Positions 1 through 6,936 of a stretch of 64,000 nt of DNA are shown piece by piece. A program made the position numbers and the translations under genes. Within the stretch, counting starts at the first letter, position 1, and each line of letters opens with the position of its first letter. Source of the DNA: Peptoniphilaceae bacterium (GTDB lineage Bacteria; Bacillota; Clostridia; Tissierellales; Peptoniphilaceae); NCBI GenBank assembly GCA_028726605.1, contig JAQYPV010000011.1, positions 1 through 64,000 of the forward strand, in the 5' to 3' direction. The notes under the pieces were generated by a model. It saw only the letters and a program-made list of their open reading frames with translations. It did not search any database and was not told the origin of the DNA.

Positions 1-1
1 G

Positions 2-286
2 GATACAGCGGGCAGCGGACACGGCGCACTCGCGGGGATGCTCAGCGCGCTGCATGTGGATGCGCTGATCTGCGGCGGCATCGGCGGCGGCGCACAGCAG
101 GCGCTGGCGGCAGCTGGCATCCGGCTCTATGCCGGCGTAACCGGCAGCGCCGACGCAGCGGCACAGGCTCTGGCGGAGGGCAAGCTGGCCTGCAATGCCA
201 ACGCAACGTGTTCCCATCACGGGGAACATCACGAGGGCAGCTGCGGCAGCCACGGCTGCGGTCATCATTCCTGCGGGGAAAAGTGA
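2..286 (+). CDS. NifX/NifB-like cofactor-binding protein, C-terminal part
   Basis: The frame is open from the window edge, so the start lies outside. The visible part begins [14 protein letters not shown] and continues with [10 protein letters not shown], the hallmark of the dinitrogenase iron-molybdenum cofactor domain (NifX/NafY/NifB C-terminal fold). It ends in a His/Cys-rich tail ([18 protein letters not shown]) that could bind metal. Members without nitrogenase are common in anaerobes and are thought to bind or chaperone metal clusters, so this is not evidence of nitrogen fixation. It precedes a run of iron-sulfur and rubredoxin genes on the same strand, about 60 bases upstream, consistent with a redox/metal role. 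The domain assignment is firm; the function is inferred. Confidence 0.75.
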   Translation, partial: DTAGSGHGALAGMLSALHVDALICGGIGGGAQQALAAAGIRLYAGVTGSADAAAQALAEGKLACNANATCSHHGEHHEGSCGSHGCGHHSCGEK

Positions 287-347
287 TATAGTCACGGAAC
301 GAATCAGGCAGGACGTGTATACTGATCACAAAGGAGGCGGTGAAACC

Positions 348-1007
348 ATGAAGCAATATGTCTGCACCATCTGCGGATTCACCTACGACGAGGCCAAGGG
401 CATCCCGGAGGCGGGGATTGCCCCGGGAACCCGGTGGGCGGATCTGCCGGAGGATTGGGTATGCCCGCTGTGCGGCGCAAGGAAATCCGATTTCAGAGAG
501 AAGGCCGAGCCGGTCAGCACCGGCGCGGCAGCGGTGGACAAGCCCCACGTGGACAAGGAGCTGTCCGCCATGGAGATGAGCATCATCTGCTCCAACCTCG
601 CCAGGGGCTGCGAGAAGCAGTACATGCCCCGGCAGGCGGAGGACTTCAGGACGCTGGCGGATTTCTTCCGCAGCAAGGCGGAGCCTGCGAAGGAGGCTGG
701 CACGGACAGGCTGCTGGCACTCATCGAGCACGACCTGACCGTGGGCTATCCCTACGGCAATGCTGTAGCGGGCGAAAAGCCGGATCGCGGCGCGCTGCGC
801 TGCCAGGTCTGGAGCGAGAAGGTCACCCGGATGCTGAAATCCTTGCTGACCCGCTATCAGGCCGAAGGAGAAAAAATGCTGGAGAATACCGGCGTCTGGG
901 TCTGCACGGTGTGTGGCTTTGTCTATGTGGGCGACACTGCGCCGGAGCTTTGCCCGGTGTGCAAGGTACCCAGCTGGAAATTTGAAAAGGTGGAAGGGAG
1001 GGCCTGA
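348..1007 (+). CDS. double-rubredoxin protein with helical middle domain
   Basis: The 219-residue start was chosen at the ATG preceded by AAAGGAGG (330-337). The open frame runs further upstream, but that part overlaps the previous gene. Residues about 5-50 form a complete rubredoxin (CTICG then CPLCG) whose four cysteines would hold one iron. A middle of about 110 residues is predicted helical and resembles no domain I can name. The last 35 residues are a short rubrerythrin-type rubredoxin module (CTVCG, CPVC). Rubredoxins donate electrons to peroxide- and superoxide-reducing enzymes in anaerobes. The ferredoxin-rubrerythrin fusion starts two bases after the stop, so the two are almost certainly co-translated partners. 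The helical middle could be a degenerate rubrerythrin-like bundle, but I do not see its metal ligands. Confidence 0.8.
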   Translation: MKQYVCTICGFTYDEAKGIPEAGIAPGTRWADLPEDWVCPLCGARKSDFREKAEPVSTGAAAVDKPHVDKELSAMEMSIICSNLARGCEKQYMPRQAEDFRTLADFFRSKAEPAKEAGTDRLLALIEHDLTVGYPYGNAVAGEKPDRGALRCQVWSEKVTRMLKSLLTRYQAEGEKMLENTGVWVCTVCGFVYVGDTAPELCPVCKVPSWKFEKVEGRA

Positions 1008-1009
1008 CC

Positions 1010-2155
1010 ATGAGCGAAAAGTACGCCGTCCGGAATCTTCGCCTGTGTACCAAGGACTGCCTGTGTCTGTATGTCTGCCCCACCGGCGCCACGGACACGG
1101 AGAACAGTATCATCGACCCGGAGAAGTGCATCGGCTGCGGTGCCTGCGCCGAGGCCTGCCCCTCTGCGGCGATCTCCATGGTGCCCAAGGAGCTCCCTGT
1201 GCAGCAACCCAAGGAGGACAAGGTCGTGGAGGCGCTGCGCGGCCTGATTGGGAGCAAGGCCAAGGCGGAGAGTATCGCCGCCCAGCTGCCCGACGCGCTG
1301 AGCGCCGCCGTCGCAAAGTCTTCCCGCTTAATGGCGGAGGATCTGTGCCGCGAGGCGGGCTTCATGCTCCCGCAGAGCGGCAATACCAAGGCATTTCTTG
1401 AGAGCATCAAAACAGTTCCAGGTGTCCCGATCGGGGCCGTCGAGGATCTGCTTCACACCCTGAAATTCAACGAGAAAACGGAGGAAAAGAAAATGGAGAA
1501 GTGGAAATGTACTGTCTGCGGCTATGTACATGAGGGCCCGATGACCCCGGATTTCAAGTGTCCCATCTGCAAGCAGCCCGCCGAGAAGTTCGTCAAGATC
1601 GAGGACGCTGCTCCTGCGAAGAATCCCTACGCCGGCACGAAGACGGAGAAGAATCTCTGGGAGGCCTTCGCCGGCGAGAGCCAGGCCCGCAACAAGTACA
1701 CCTACTTTGCATCTGTCGCCAAGAAGGCCGGCTACGAGCAGATCGCTGCGCTGTTCCTGCAGACGGCGGACAACGAGAAAGAGCACGCCAAGCTGTGGTT
1801 CAAGGCACTGGGCGAGCTGGGCGACACGGCGGAGAACCTGCTCCACGCCGCCGAGGGCGAGAATGCCGAGTGGACGGACATGTACGAGCGCATGGCGCGC
1901 GAGGCTGAGGAGGAGGGCTTTGCCGCGCTGGCGGCGCAGTTCCGCGGCGTTGCGGCCATCGAGAAGGCGCACGAGGAGCGCTACCGCGCGTTGCTTCAGA
2001 ATGTGGAGACTAAGGCCGTGTTCGAGAAGAGCGGCGTGATGGTCTGGGAATGCCGCAACTGCGGTCACATCGTAGTCGGTACGAAGGCGCCCAGCGTTTG
2101 CCCTGTTTGCGCGCATCCACAGAGCTATTTCGAAGTCCACGCAGAAAACTATTAA
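1010..2155 (+). CDS. ferredoxin-rubredoxin-rubrerythrin-rubredoxin fusion
   Basis: This 381-residue protein reads as four modules. Residues 1-60 are a two-cluster ferredoxin. The second motif, [12 protein letters not shown], is canonical; the first, [12 protein letters not shown], has unusual C-x3-C-x-C-x3-C spacing. Residues 60-160 are a helical linker. About 163-195 is a short rubredoxin (CTVCGY, CPICKQ). From about 205 comes a rubrerythrin four-helix bundle ([33 protein letters not shown]) that supplies the di-iron ligands, closed by another rubredoxin module (CRNCGH, CPVC). Rubrerythrin reduces hydrogen peroxide in the cytoplasm of anaerobes, and here the electron wires are built into one chain. 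It lies two bases downstream of the double-rubredoxin gene. An ordinary rubrerythrin is about 180-195 residues, so the N-terminal ferredoxin half is the extra part. Confidence 0.88.
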   Translation: MSEKYAVRNLRLCTKDCLCLYVCPTGATDTENSIIDPEKCIGCGACAEACPSAAISMVPKELPVQQPKEDKVVEALRGLIGSKAKAESIAAQLPDALSAAVAKSSRLMAEDLCREAGFMLPQSGNTKAFLESIKTVPGVPIGAVEDLLHTLKFNEKTEEKKMEKWKCTVCGYVHEGPMTPDFKCPICKQPAEKFVKIEDAAPAKNPYAGTKTEKNLWEAFAGESQARNKYTYFASVAKKAGYEQIAALFLQTADNEKEHAKLWFKALGELGDTAENLLHAAEGENAEWTDMYERMAREAEEEGFAALAAQFRGVAAIEKAHEERYRALLQNVETKAVFEKSGVMVWECRNCGHIVVGTKAPSVCPVCAHPQSYFEVHAENY

Positions 2156-2182
2156 TCCGTTAAAACAAAGAAAAGAGTCAAC

Positions 2183-2746
2183 ATGAGAAGTATTGCTACG
2201 TTTGATATTCAGTACGCACATCGTTTCTATAATTTTCAGGGAGAGGCGCAGTATCTCCATGGACATACTGGCACCCTGACGATCGAGGTGGAAGATACCG
2301 TTGATCCCGGCGCAAACTTTGTCTATCCGTGTAATCAGATTCAGAAGACAGCATGGGATCTGCTTCAGAACTTTGACCATGCCTTGGTTCTCCGCGAAGA
2401 CGATCCGCTGCTTCCTGCAATTCTGGATGTCTATGAAAAGCAGGGCATCAAGGATGGTCATCCGCAGAATAAGATGAAGGGGGAAGCTTTTAAGACGGAA
2501 TTGGCGCAAGCTTATCCGGATTGCCGCTTAGTCGTGACGAAGGAAACCATGACCGTGGAAGGCATGATCAAGATTGTCTACGATCTTCTGAAAGACAAGC
2601 TGAATATTGCGAAGATCTCCTTCACCAGTGGCGTCAACGCGGCTTCCTGCGAGTACGAGGTCAACGGCACGGTGGATCGTTGCCCGCTCTGTGGCGTCGC
2701 TCTGGACGAGAACGGTGTCTGCCCGAAGTGCGGATATCGTAAGTAA
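2183..2746 (+). CDS. QueD/6-pyruvoyl-tetrahydropterin synthase-like protein with zinc ribbon
   Basis: The 187-residue protein has the tunnelling fold of 6-carboxytetrahydropterin synthase: YAHRF (His13) and LHGH (His26, His28) give the three zinc-binding histidines, and FDHALVL supplies the conserved Asp-His. True QueD enzymes carry a catalytic cysteine three residues before the Leu of LHGH; here that position is Ala22 (GEAQYLHGH), so normal catalysis is doubtful. A C-terminal treble-cysteine ribbon (C167, C170, C180, C183) is added. The gene follows the rubrerythrin fusion by 27 bases on the same strand and is closed by a terminator. No queC, queE or queF is visible nearby. It could be a pterin-binding paralogue with another role. 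Confidence 0.8.
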   Translation: MRSIATFDIQYAHRFYNFQGEAQYLHGHTGTLTIEVEDTVDPGANFVYPCNQIQKTAWDLLQNFDHALVLREDDPLLPAILDVYEKQGIKDGHPQNKMKGEAFKTELAQAYPDCRLVVTKETMTVEGMIKIVYDLLKDKLNIAKISFTSGVNAASCEYEVNGTVDRCPLCGVALDENGVCPKCGYRK

Positions 2747-2784
2747 GATCCTTTCATAAAATAGCAAGTTGCTCTTCCGCACCG

Positions 2785-2814
2785 AAAAAGCTCGATGTGG
2801 AAGAGCTTTTTTAT
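2785..2814 (+). terminator. Rho-independent terminator after the redox cluster
   Basis: AAAAGCTC (2786-2793) pairs with GAGCTTTT (2803-2810), followed by more T. A competing stem GCTCTTCC (2771-2778) with GGAAGAGC (2799-2806) overlaps it, so the transcript end could adopt two folds. It separates the GC-rich redox genes from AT-rich mobile debris. Confidence 0.8.
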
Positions 2815-2839
2815 TTCCGTTTTTCGGTGGCAACTCATC

Positions 2840-2867
2840 TGTACATTTGTAAATGATGTGAGACCAA
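2840..2867. repeat. solo mobile-element end
   Basis: Bases 2840-2860 are identical to 9380-9400, and 2854-2867 are the reverse complement of 9490-9503. The shared sequence looks like a terminal inverted repeat left by an insertion element. No transposase gene is attached to it here. Confidence 0.5.
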
Positions 2868-2897
2868 ATAGGTAAATTGGTTTAAGGAGATAGAATA

Positions 2898-3329
2898 TTG
2901 ATAGAAAGTAGACCTGAGTTTAATAAAATCACATCGTTTTATGAGTTTAATAAATACTATTGGTATCGTGAAGAACTTTCACAGATATGCAAGTCATTAG
3001 GATTAGAATACAGAGGTACAAAACAGGAACTTAATTATATTATTGAGCAGTACTGTAAGGGTGATTTGATTAAAAAGTCATCAATAAAAAATGAAAAGAA
3101 TCGAGTAGAAACTATTACCTTAGATACTCAATTACTTGAATGCGGGTTCTCTTTTAACACACATTTTGGAGAATATTTCTCAATTTTAACAGATGTTTCG
3201 CCATTTAAATTTACTGCTGATATGGCTACTGCTTGGAGAAAAGTAAAAAGAGAAAATGATTTGAGTTTTACAATTCAAAAAATCTTTTGACTGAATATGC
3301 CGATAAAATTAAAGAGTATTGCAAGTAGG
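2898..3329 (+). pseudogene. SAP-domain protein with internal deletion
   Basis: A TTG start with AAGGAGA (2884-2890) gives 130 residues beginning IESRPEFNKITSFYEFNKYY, the N-terminus of small clostridial SAP-domain (putative DNA-binding) proteins; LGLEYRGTKQELNYIIEQY is the SAP helix-extension-helix. The frame stops at 3290 after FTIQKIF. In the +1 frame the next codons read LLTEYADKIKEYCK then stop (3329), which looks like the normal C-terminus of such proteins. The middle third is therefore missing together with a frameshift. The AT-rich base composition contrasts with the preceding genes and suggests transfer. Confidence 0.6.
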
Positions 3330-3378
3330 ATATTCTTATCTTGCTAAACTAACAATTCAATAAAAGCTAACACGAAAG

Positions 3379-3410
3379 CAGTAAATCAAATAAGGTTTAC
3401 TGTTTTTTTT
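3379..3410 (+). terminator. Rho-independent terminator
   Basis: CAGTAAA (3379-3385) pairs with TTTACTG (3396-3402) and runs into eight T residues. It ends the broken SAP-domain gene. Confidence 0.8.
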
Positions 3411-3434
3411 GTCTAAAAGCGAAAAGGAGGACTT

Positions 3435-3596
3435 ATGGAAGAAAAAAGAGATATAAAAGCACCACCACATAAACAGTTAATTATGGATATTGGAAAGACA
3501 AAATATACTGTAAACCTACATTTCAAGCAAGGTACAGGCGAAACATACAAGGATACAATACTAAAGCTAATCAAGAGAGAAACAGAGAAGATATGA
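3435..3596 (+). CDS. tnpW: TnpW-family transposon protein
   Basis: A 53-residue protein with a strong ribosome site (AAAAGGAGG, 3422-3430). The pattern, a charged N-terminus followed by IGKTKYTVNLHFKQ and a Lys/Glu-rich end, matches the small TnpW-type proteins carried by Tn4451-like and related integrative elements. Their role is unknown. No transposase accompanies it, so it is probably a leftover. It could also be an unrelated small protein of similar composition. Confidence 0.55.
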   Translation: MEEKRDIKAPPHKQLIMDIGKTKYTVNLHFKQGTGETYKDTILKLIKRETEKI

Positions 3597-3652
3597 ATTT
3601 GTCAAAGAAATTTTGTTTATGTCCTTGACAAGTCTTCCCAAAAGGCATGATT

Positions 3653-3835
3653 TTAATGGTCGATGGTGCTGTCCTTGTCCATCTCTTTGGCCACGGCCAC
3701 ATCTTCCACATACTGCGTCCAATCCTTTTCTTCCGGATCTGACTCGTGCTGAATGCGACGCCTTATCATCCGACGTCTCGGTATAAGCAAGCCCCACATG
3801 GCGCAGCTATAAGGAAGACGCCACAGATTCCTTGT
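3653..3835 (-). pseudogene. possible tail of a membrane transporter
   Basis: Reading leftwards, one frame gives a short hydrophobic stretch (GVFLIAAPCGACLY) and, after a one-base shift, PRRRMIRRRIQHESDPEEKD and an acidic tail ending at 3653. A last membrane helix followed by a basic, then acidic cytoplasmic tail is typical of major-facilitator transporters, and such a gene would fit downstream of the reductase operon. It has no start and sits behind a strong terminator. Treat it as weak. Confidence 0.25.
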
Positions 3836-3890
3836 TTCGAATTTTTCGGAAAACACGGCATCAGAATTCCGTGCAGCGCAGAAACGAAGT

Positions 3891-3927
3891 AAAAAACCTG
3901 TCCGCTCCTGAATTCAGGAGCGGACAG
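3891..3927 (-). terminator. terminator of the reductase operon
   Basis: Bases 3898-3927 form a perfect 30-nt palindrome (13-bp arms around AATT). On the minus strand it is followed by six T (complement of 3891-3896). It lies 11 bases past the stop of the Old-Yellow-Enzyme gene. Confidence 0.9.
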
Positions 3928-3937
3928 AACTGTTTCT

Positions 3938-5899
3938 CTATAGAACCGCGTAAGTCCAAGCATTGGCATAAGCTTCGCGCATGGATTCCAAAATGGTTTT
4001 GACCTGAGCAGCATCGCCATAGAGACGGACATCCTCTGCGACATCTTCATAATCCTTGATCAAATCCGGCTGCGGACGGCTGCCAAGAGCCAAAATCACG
4101 GTATCACACGGGATCTCCTGCTCGCCTCCTTCTTCCGTCATAAGCTCCGTACAAATGCCTCGATCCGTGATGGACACCAACTTGTGATTCGGCAACAGCT
4201 CGATGCCGATCTTTTGGAGTGTCGGGATCAAGACACGGCGATTTCGCAGAATTTCGCTGGCACCGATGGTTCCCGTCATCTCAATTAAAGAAACTTCGTG
4301 CTCCTTGTCCTGAGATTTTAAGGTCTGTGCCACTTCCATCCCTGTGGCTCCCGATCCGATAACGGCTACCTTTTTGCCGACCTCCCCACGGCCCTGGAGA
4401 TAATCCTCCGCCATGATGACCTTATCCGAATCAATCCCTTCAATATTCGGCACGATTGCCTTCCCGCCAACACAAAGGAAAACCGCTTCGGGACGAAGTT
4501 CCCTGACCAGCTCCGGAGTCGCTTCCGTATTCAGCTGCACATGGACATTCGATTCTTCGATTTCTTTCGTAATGGTCTCAATGAACCACAATAGTTTCTC
4601 TTTTCCGTGTCCCAGGCCGCCGATGTAAAAAACGCCGCCCAAACGTTCCTCTTTTTCAAAAAGCGTCACGTCAAAACCGCGCTTGGAAAGCACGAGCGCT
4701 GTCTGCATTCCCGCAGGACCGCCACCGATGACGACAACTTTACGACCATCTCCGTTTTCCTGAATGCGATCATAAAGCACTTCAAAACCTAAACGGGGGT
4801 TCACTGAACACTCAAGATGCCGTCCTCTTGAGACTGCATCGATACAACGGTTGCATCCGATACACTTGCGGATGCTCTTCGTATCGCCGCGCTTTGCTTT
4901 GATTCCCCACTCCGGATCGGCAAGCTGGCCGCGGCCCACCGCTACGAAGTCGCAAATTCCTTCTTCCAGGAACTGTTCTGCCAGTTCCGGCTGCTTGATG
5001 ACATTAATGGAGACGACCGGAATATTGACCGCTTCTTTCACGGCCTTCGCCAAATCCGCGCGTGCACCCTGTGGGAAAGAATACATCGGAATGATCTGAT
5101 ATCCGGATTCATAGATACCGCAGCTGACATGGATATAGTCCACACCGACTTCTTCCATGTGCTTGGCAATCCGGACGCCTTCGTCTTTTGTAATGCCCTC
5201 TTCCCCCATATACTCTTCAATGGAAAGACGAATGCCGATGGGGAATCTGGGTCCGCAAGCCTGGCGAATCCCCCTGATGATTTCATCGACATAGCGCATG
5301 CGGTTTTCAAACGATCCTCCATACTGATCCGTACGCCGATTCGAATACGGCGAAAGCCATTGATTCAGAAAATAGCCATGTGCCGCATGCAGCTCAACGC
5401 CGTCAACGCCCGCGCTCATGCCGAGCAGTGCACCTTTGATATACTCTTTCTGAATCGCCTGCGCCTCTTCCACCGAAAGCTCGTGCGGCTCTTCGTTGCA
5501 CACCGGAGTGGTCATGGCCGACGGTGCGACGATCTTCGCATTGTTCGGATTCAGAATGCTGTTTCCTTCACGCCCCGGATGGTGAAGCTGCAAAAAAACC
5601 TTGGTGCCATATGTATGAACACGATCTGCTAAACGTTGCAATCCTCCCACATGTCCCGGTTTTGTCGCTGCCAGCTGACGCGCAAGACCCCATCCGTTTT
5701 CTTCATCAATACGTGTAATCTCCGTAATGATCAGTCCGCAGCCGCCGCGGGCACGCTCTTCATAATAACGAATGATGTCTTCGCCGGCCTCGCCGGACAT
5801 CTCTGCAAGACCTGTGCCCATCGGGGGCATGACGATGCGGTTTTTGAGTGTCACGCTACCGATCTTTCCTTTTTCAAACAATTTTTCAAATTTCACCAT
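3938..5899 (-). CDS. NADH:flavin oxidoreductase / 2-enoate reductase (Old Yellow Enzyme, BaiCD/FadH-like)
   Basis: The 653-residue protein has the complete architecture of 2-enoate and 2,4-dienoyl-CoA reductases. Residues 1-340 are the FMN TIM barrel with HAAHGYFLNQWLSPYSNRRT starting at 171. Cys346, 349, 352 and 364 hold a 4Fe-4S cluster. From 385 there are two nucleotide-binding folds (GGGPAG at 392-397 for FAD; VIGSGATGMEVA for NAD(P)H). Family members reduce C=C bonds next to a carbonyl, including bile-acid and steroid enones (BaiCD, BaiH) and cinnamate-type acids. The substrate cannot be read from the sequence. It is third in an operon behind an acetoacetate-decarboxylase-like protein and a double dehydrogenase, which points to reductive processing of a ring or keto acid. 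The start has AGGAGAAGAGG upstream. Confidence 0.9.
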   Translation of the reverse strand: MVKFEKLFEKGKIGSVTLKNRIVMPPMGTGLAEMSGEAGEDIIRYYEERARGGCGLIITEITRIDEENGWGLARQLAATKPGHVGGLQRLADRVHTYGTKVFLQLHHPGREGNSILNPNNAKIVAPSAMTTPVCNEEPHELSVEEAQAIQKEYIKGALLGMSAGVDGVELHAAHGYFLNQWLSPYSNRRTDQYGGSFENRMRYVDEIIRGIRQACGPRFPIGIRLSIEEYMGEEGITKDEGVRIAKHMEEVGVDYIHVSCGIYESGYQIIPMYSFPQGARADLAKAVKEAVNIPVVSINVIKQPELAEQFLEEGICDFVAVGRGQLADPEWGIKAKRGDTKSIRKCIGCNRCIDAVSRGRHLECSVNPRLGFEVLYDRIQENGDGRKVVVIGGGPAGMQTALVLSKRGFDVTLFEKEERLGGVFYIGGLGHGKEKLLWFIETITKEIEESNVHVQLNTEATPELVRELRPEAVFLCVGGKAIVPNIEGIDSDKVIMAEDYLQGRGEVGKKVAVIGSGATGMEVAQTLKSQDKEHEVSLIEMTGTIGASEILRNRRVLIPTLQKIGIELLPNHKLVSITDRGICTELMTEEGGEQEIPCDTVILALGSRPQPDLIKDYEDVAEDVRLYGDAAQVKTILESMREAYANAWTYAVL

Positions 5900-6027
5900 A
5901 TTCTTCCTCTTCTCCTTTTTCTTTCAGTCTTCCGAAGTTTCCATGCTGTCAAGCTCCGAAAAGTCCTTCCGATCATCCGCTCTGTCTTAAAACGCATTCC
6001 GGACGTTCCTTATGATCTGGCTCTTTT

Positions 6028-6876
6028 TTAATTCCTTCCGAGATGGCCGAACCCGGTCTTGTCATACCAGGCGTACAAAATTTTCGGCTTGACCTCCTCG
6101 GCTTTAAGCGCCTGAACCCACTCCTGATATTCAAGAATCAGGTCGTTGACACACCATGCTCCTCCCAGCATTTCCACGACGGGCAGGCAGCCCCACGGAT
6201 CATCCTCCGTAGCCCCCAGCTTAAGATCTATGGATCCCGGCTCCCATTTTCTGTAGATCATCGTCGAATGGGAGCGGAGCAAGGCTGTCTGATCCTCATG
6301 GTGAACCGGATCGATCCCCGCTAAGCGATCCCAATAAATAAAATAACTCTGGCCCTTGTTTTCTTTGCCCACATAAGGCTTTCCGAAGCAGGTGTCCGCC
6401 ATCGGATGATTATAGTTCCCGAGCGTCATCCGCAGATCGATAATCTGTGCGCCGCGACGCGCCATCGCCACCGAAATTTTATCACCATTACGACGGATGT
6501 TGAATTCACATCCCAGTTTTTTCGGCATCGCACCGAATTCACGGCCAAAAACGGTTGCCATTTCAGCTCCCTGTCCGCCCAACAGAAGGCTAAGCGGATA
6601 CGCTGCCGGTTTCCCGTCGTATTTTGCCGCCACGCTGAGAATGGTTTCATAATAAGGGTCTGCAAAAGTCGGATTCTTGATGTGCGTAACGCTCAGATAC
6701 GCAAAACAGGGGTCTGTGATCTCAAACGGCGGTGGCAGCAGCTCTCTGACCGCTTCGGCCTTCGTCCGAAAGACAAGATAAATCCCCTCTTGGTTGAGCA
6801 TATTGGACTCTTTCCGAAAATTCACAAGATCCGCATTTGTCACCGCAAAAGTCTTCTTCTGATGCTCTTGTTCCAT
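6028..6876 (-). CDS. acetoacetate decarboxylase-family protein
   Basis: The ATG at 6876 follows GGAGG (complement of 6881-6885), giving 282 residues; the longer open frame upstream lacks a ribosome site. The motif GREFGAMPKKLG places Lys119-Lys120 exactly where acetoacetate decarboxylase has its Schiff-base lysine and pKa-tuning neighbour, so the active site is intact. Family members decarboxylate beta-keto acids or act as aldolases/dehydratases on related keto compounds. It starts 60 bases after the double dehydrogenase and lies 128 bases before the reductase. The length is a little above the 245-250 residues of the solventogenic enzyme. It could be a beta-keto-acid decarboxylase or a diverged aldol-type enzyme within the same pathway. 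Confidence 0.85.
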   Translation of the reverse strand: MEQEHQKKTFAVTNADLVNFRKESNMLNQEGIYLVFRTKAEAVRELLPPPFEITDPCFAYLSVTHIKNPTFADPYYETILSVAAKYDGKPAAYPLSLLLGGQGAEMATVFGREFGAMPKKLGCEFNIRRNGDKISVAMARRGAQIIDLRMTLGNYNHPMADTCFGKPYVGKENKGQSYFIYWDRLAGIDPVHHEDQTALLRSHSTMIYRKWEPGSIDLKLGATEDDPWGCLPVVEMLGGAWCVNDLILEYQEWVQALKAEEVKPKILYAWYDKTGFGHLGRN

Positions 6877-6936
6877 ATTGCCTCCTTCTGATTTCAAGAG
6901 GGTGAAGTTTTCATTCACCCTTCTCCGGGTCAAAAC

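Noticed and set aside
2..286. Evidence of nitrogen fixation
   Set aside because: NifX/NifB-like domain proteins are common in non-diazotrophic anaerobes, and no nif structural genes are visible.
195..347. N-terminal extension of the double-rubredoxin protein
   Set aside because: It overlaps the NifX-like coding region, and the ATG at 348 has an ideal ribosome site.
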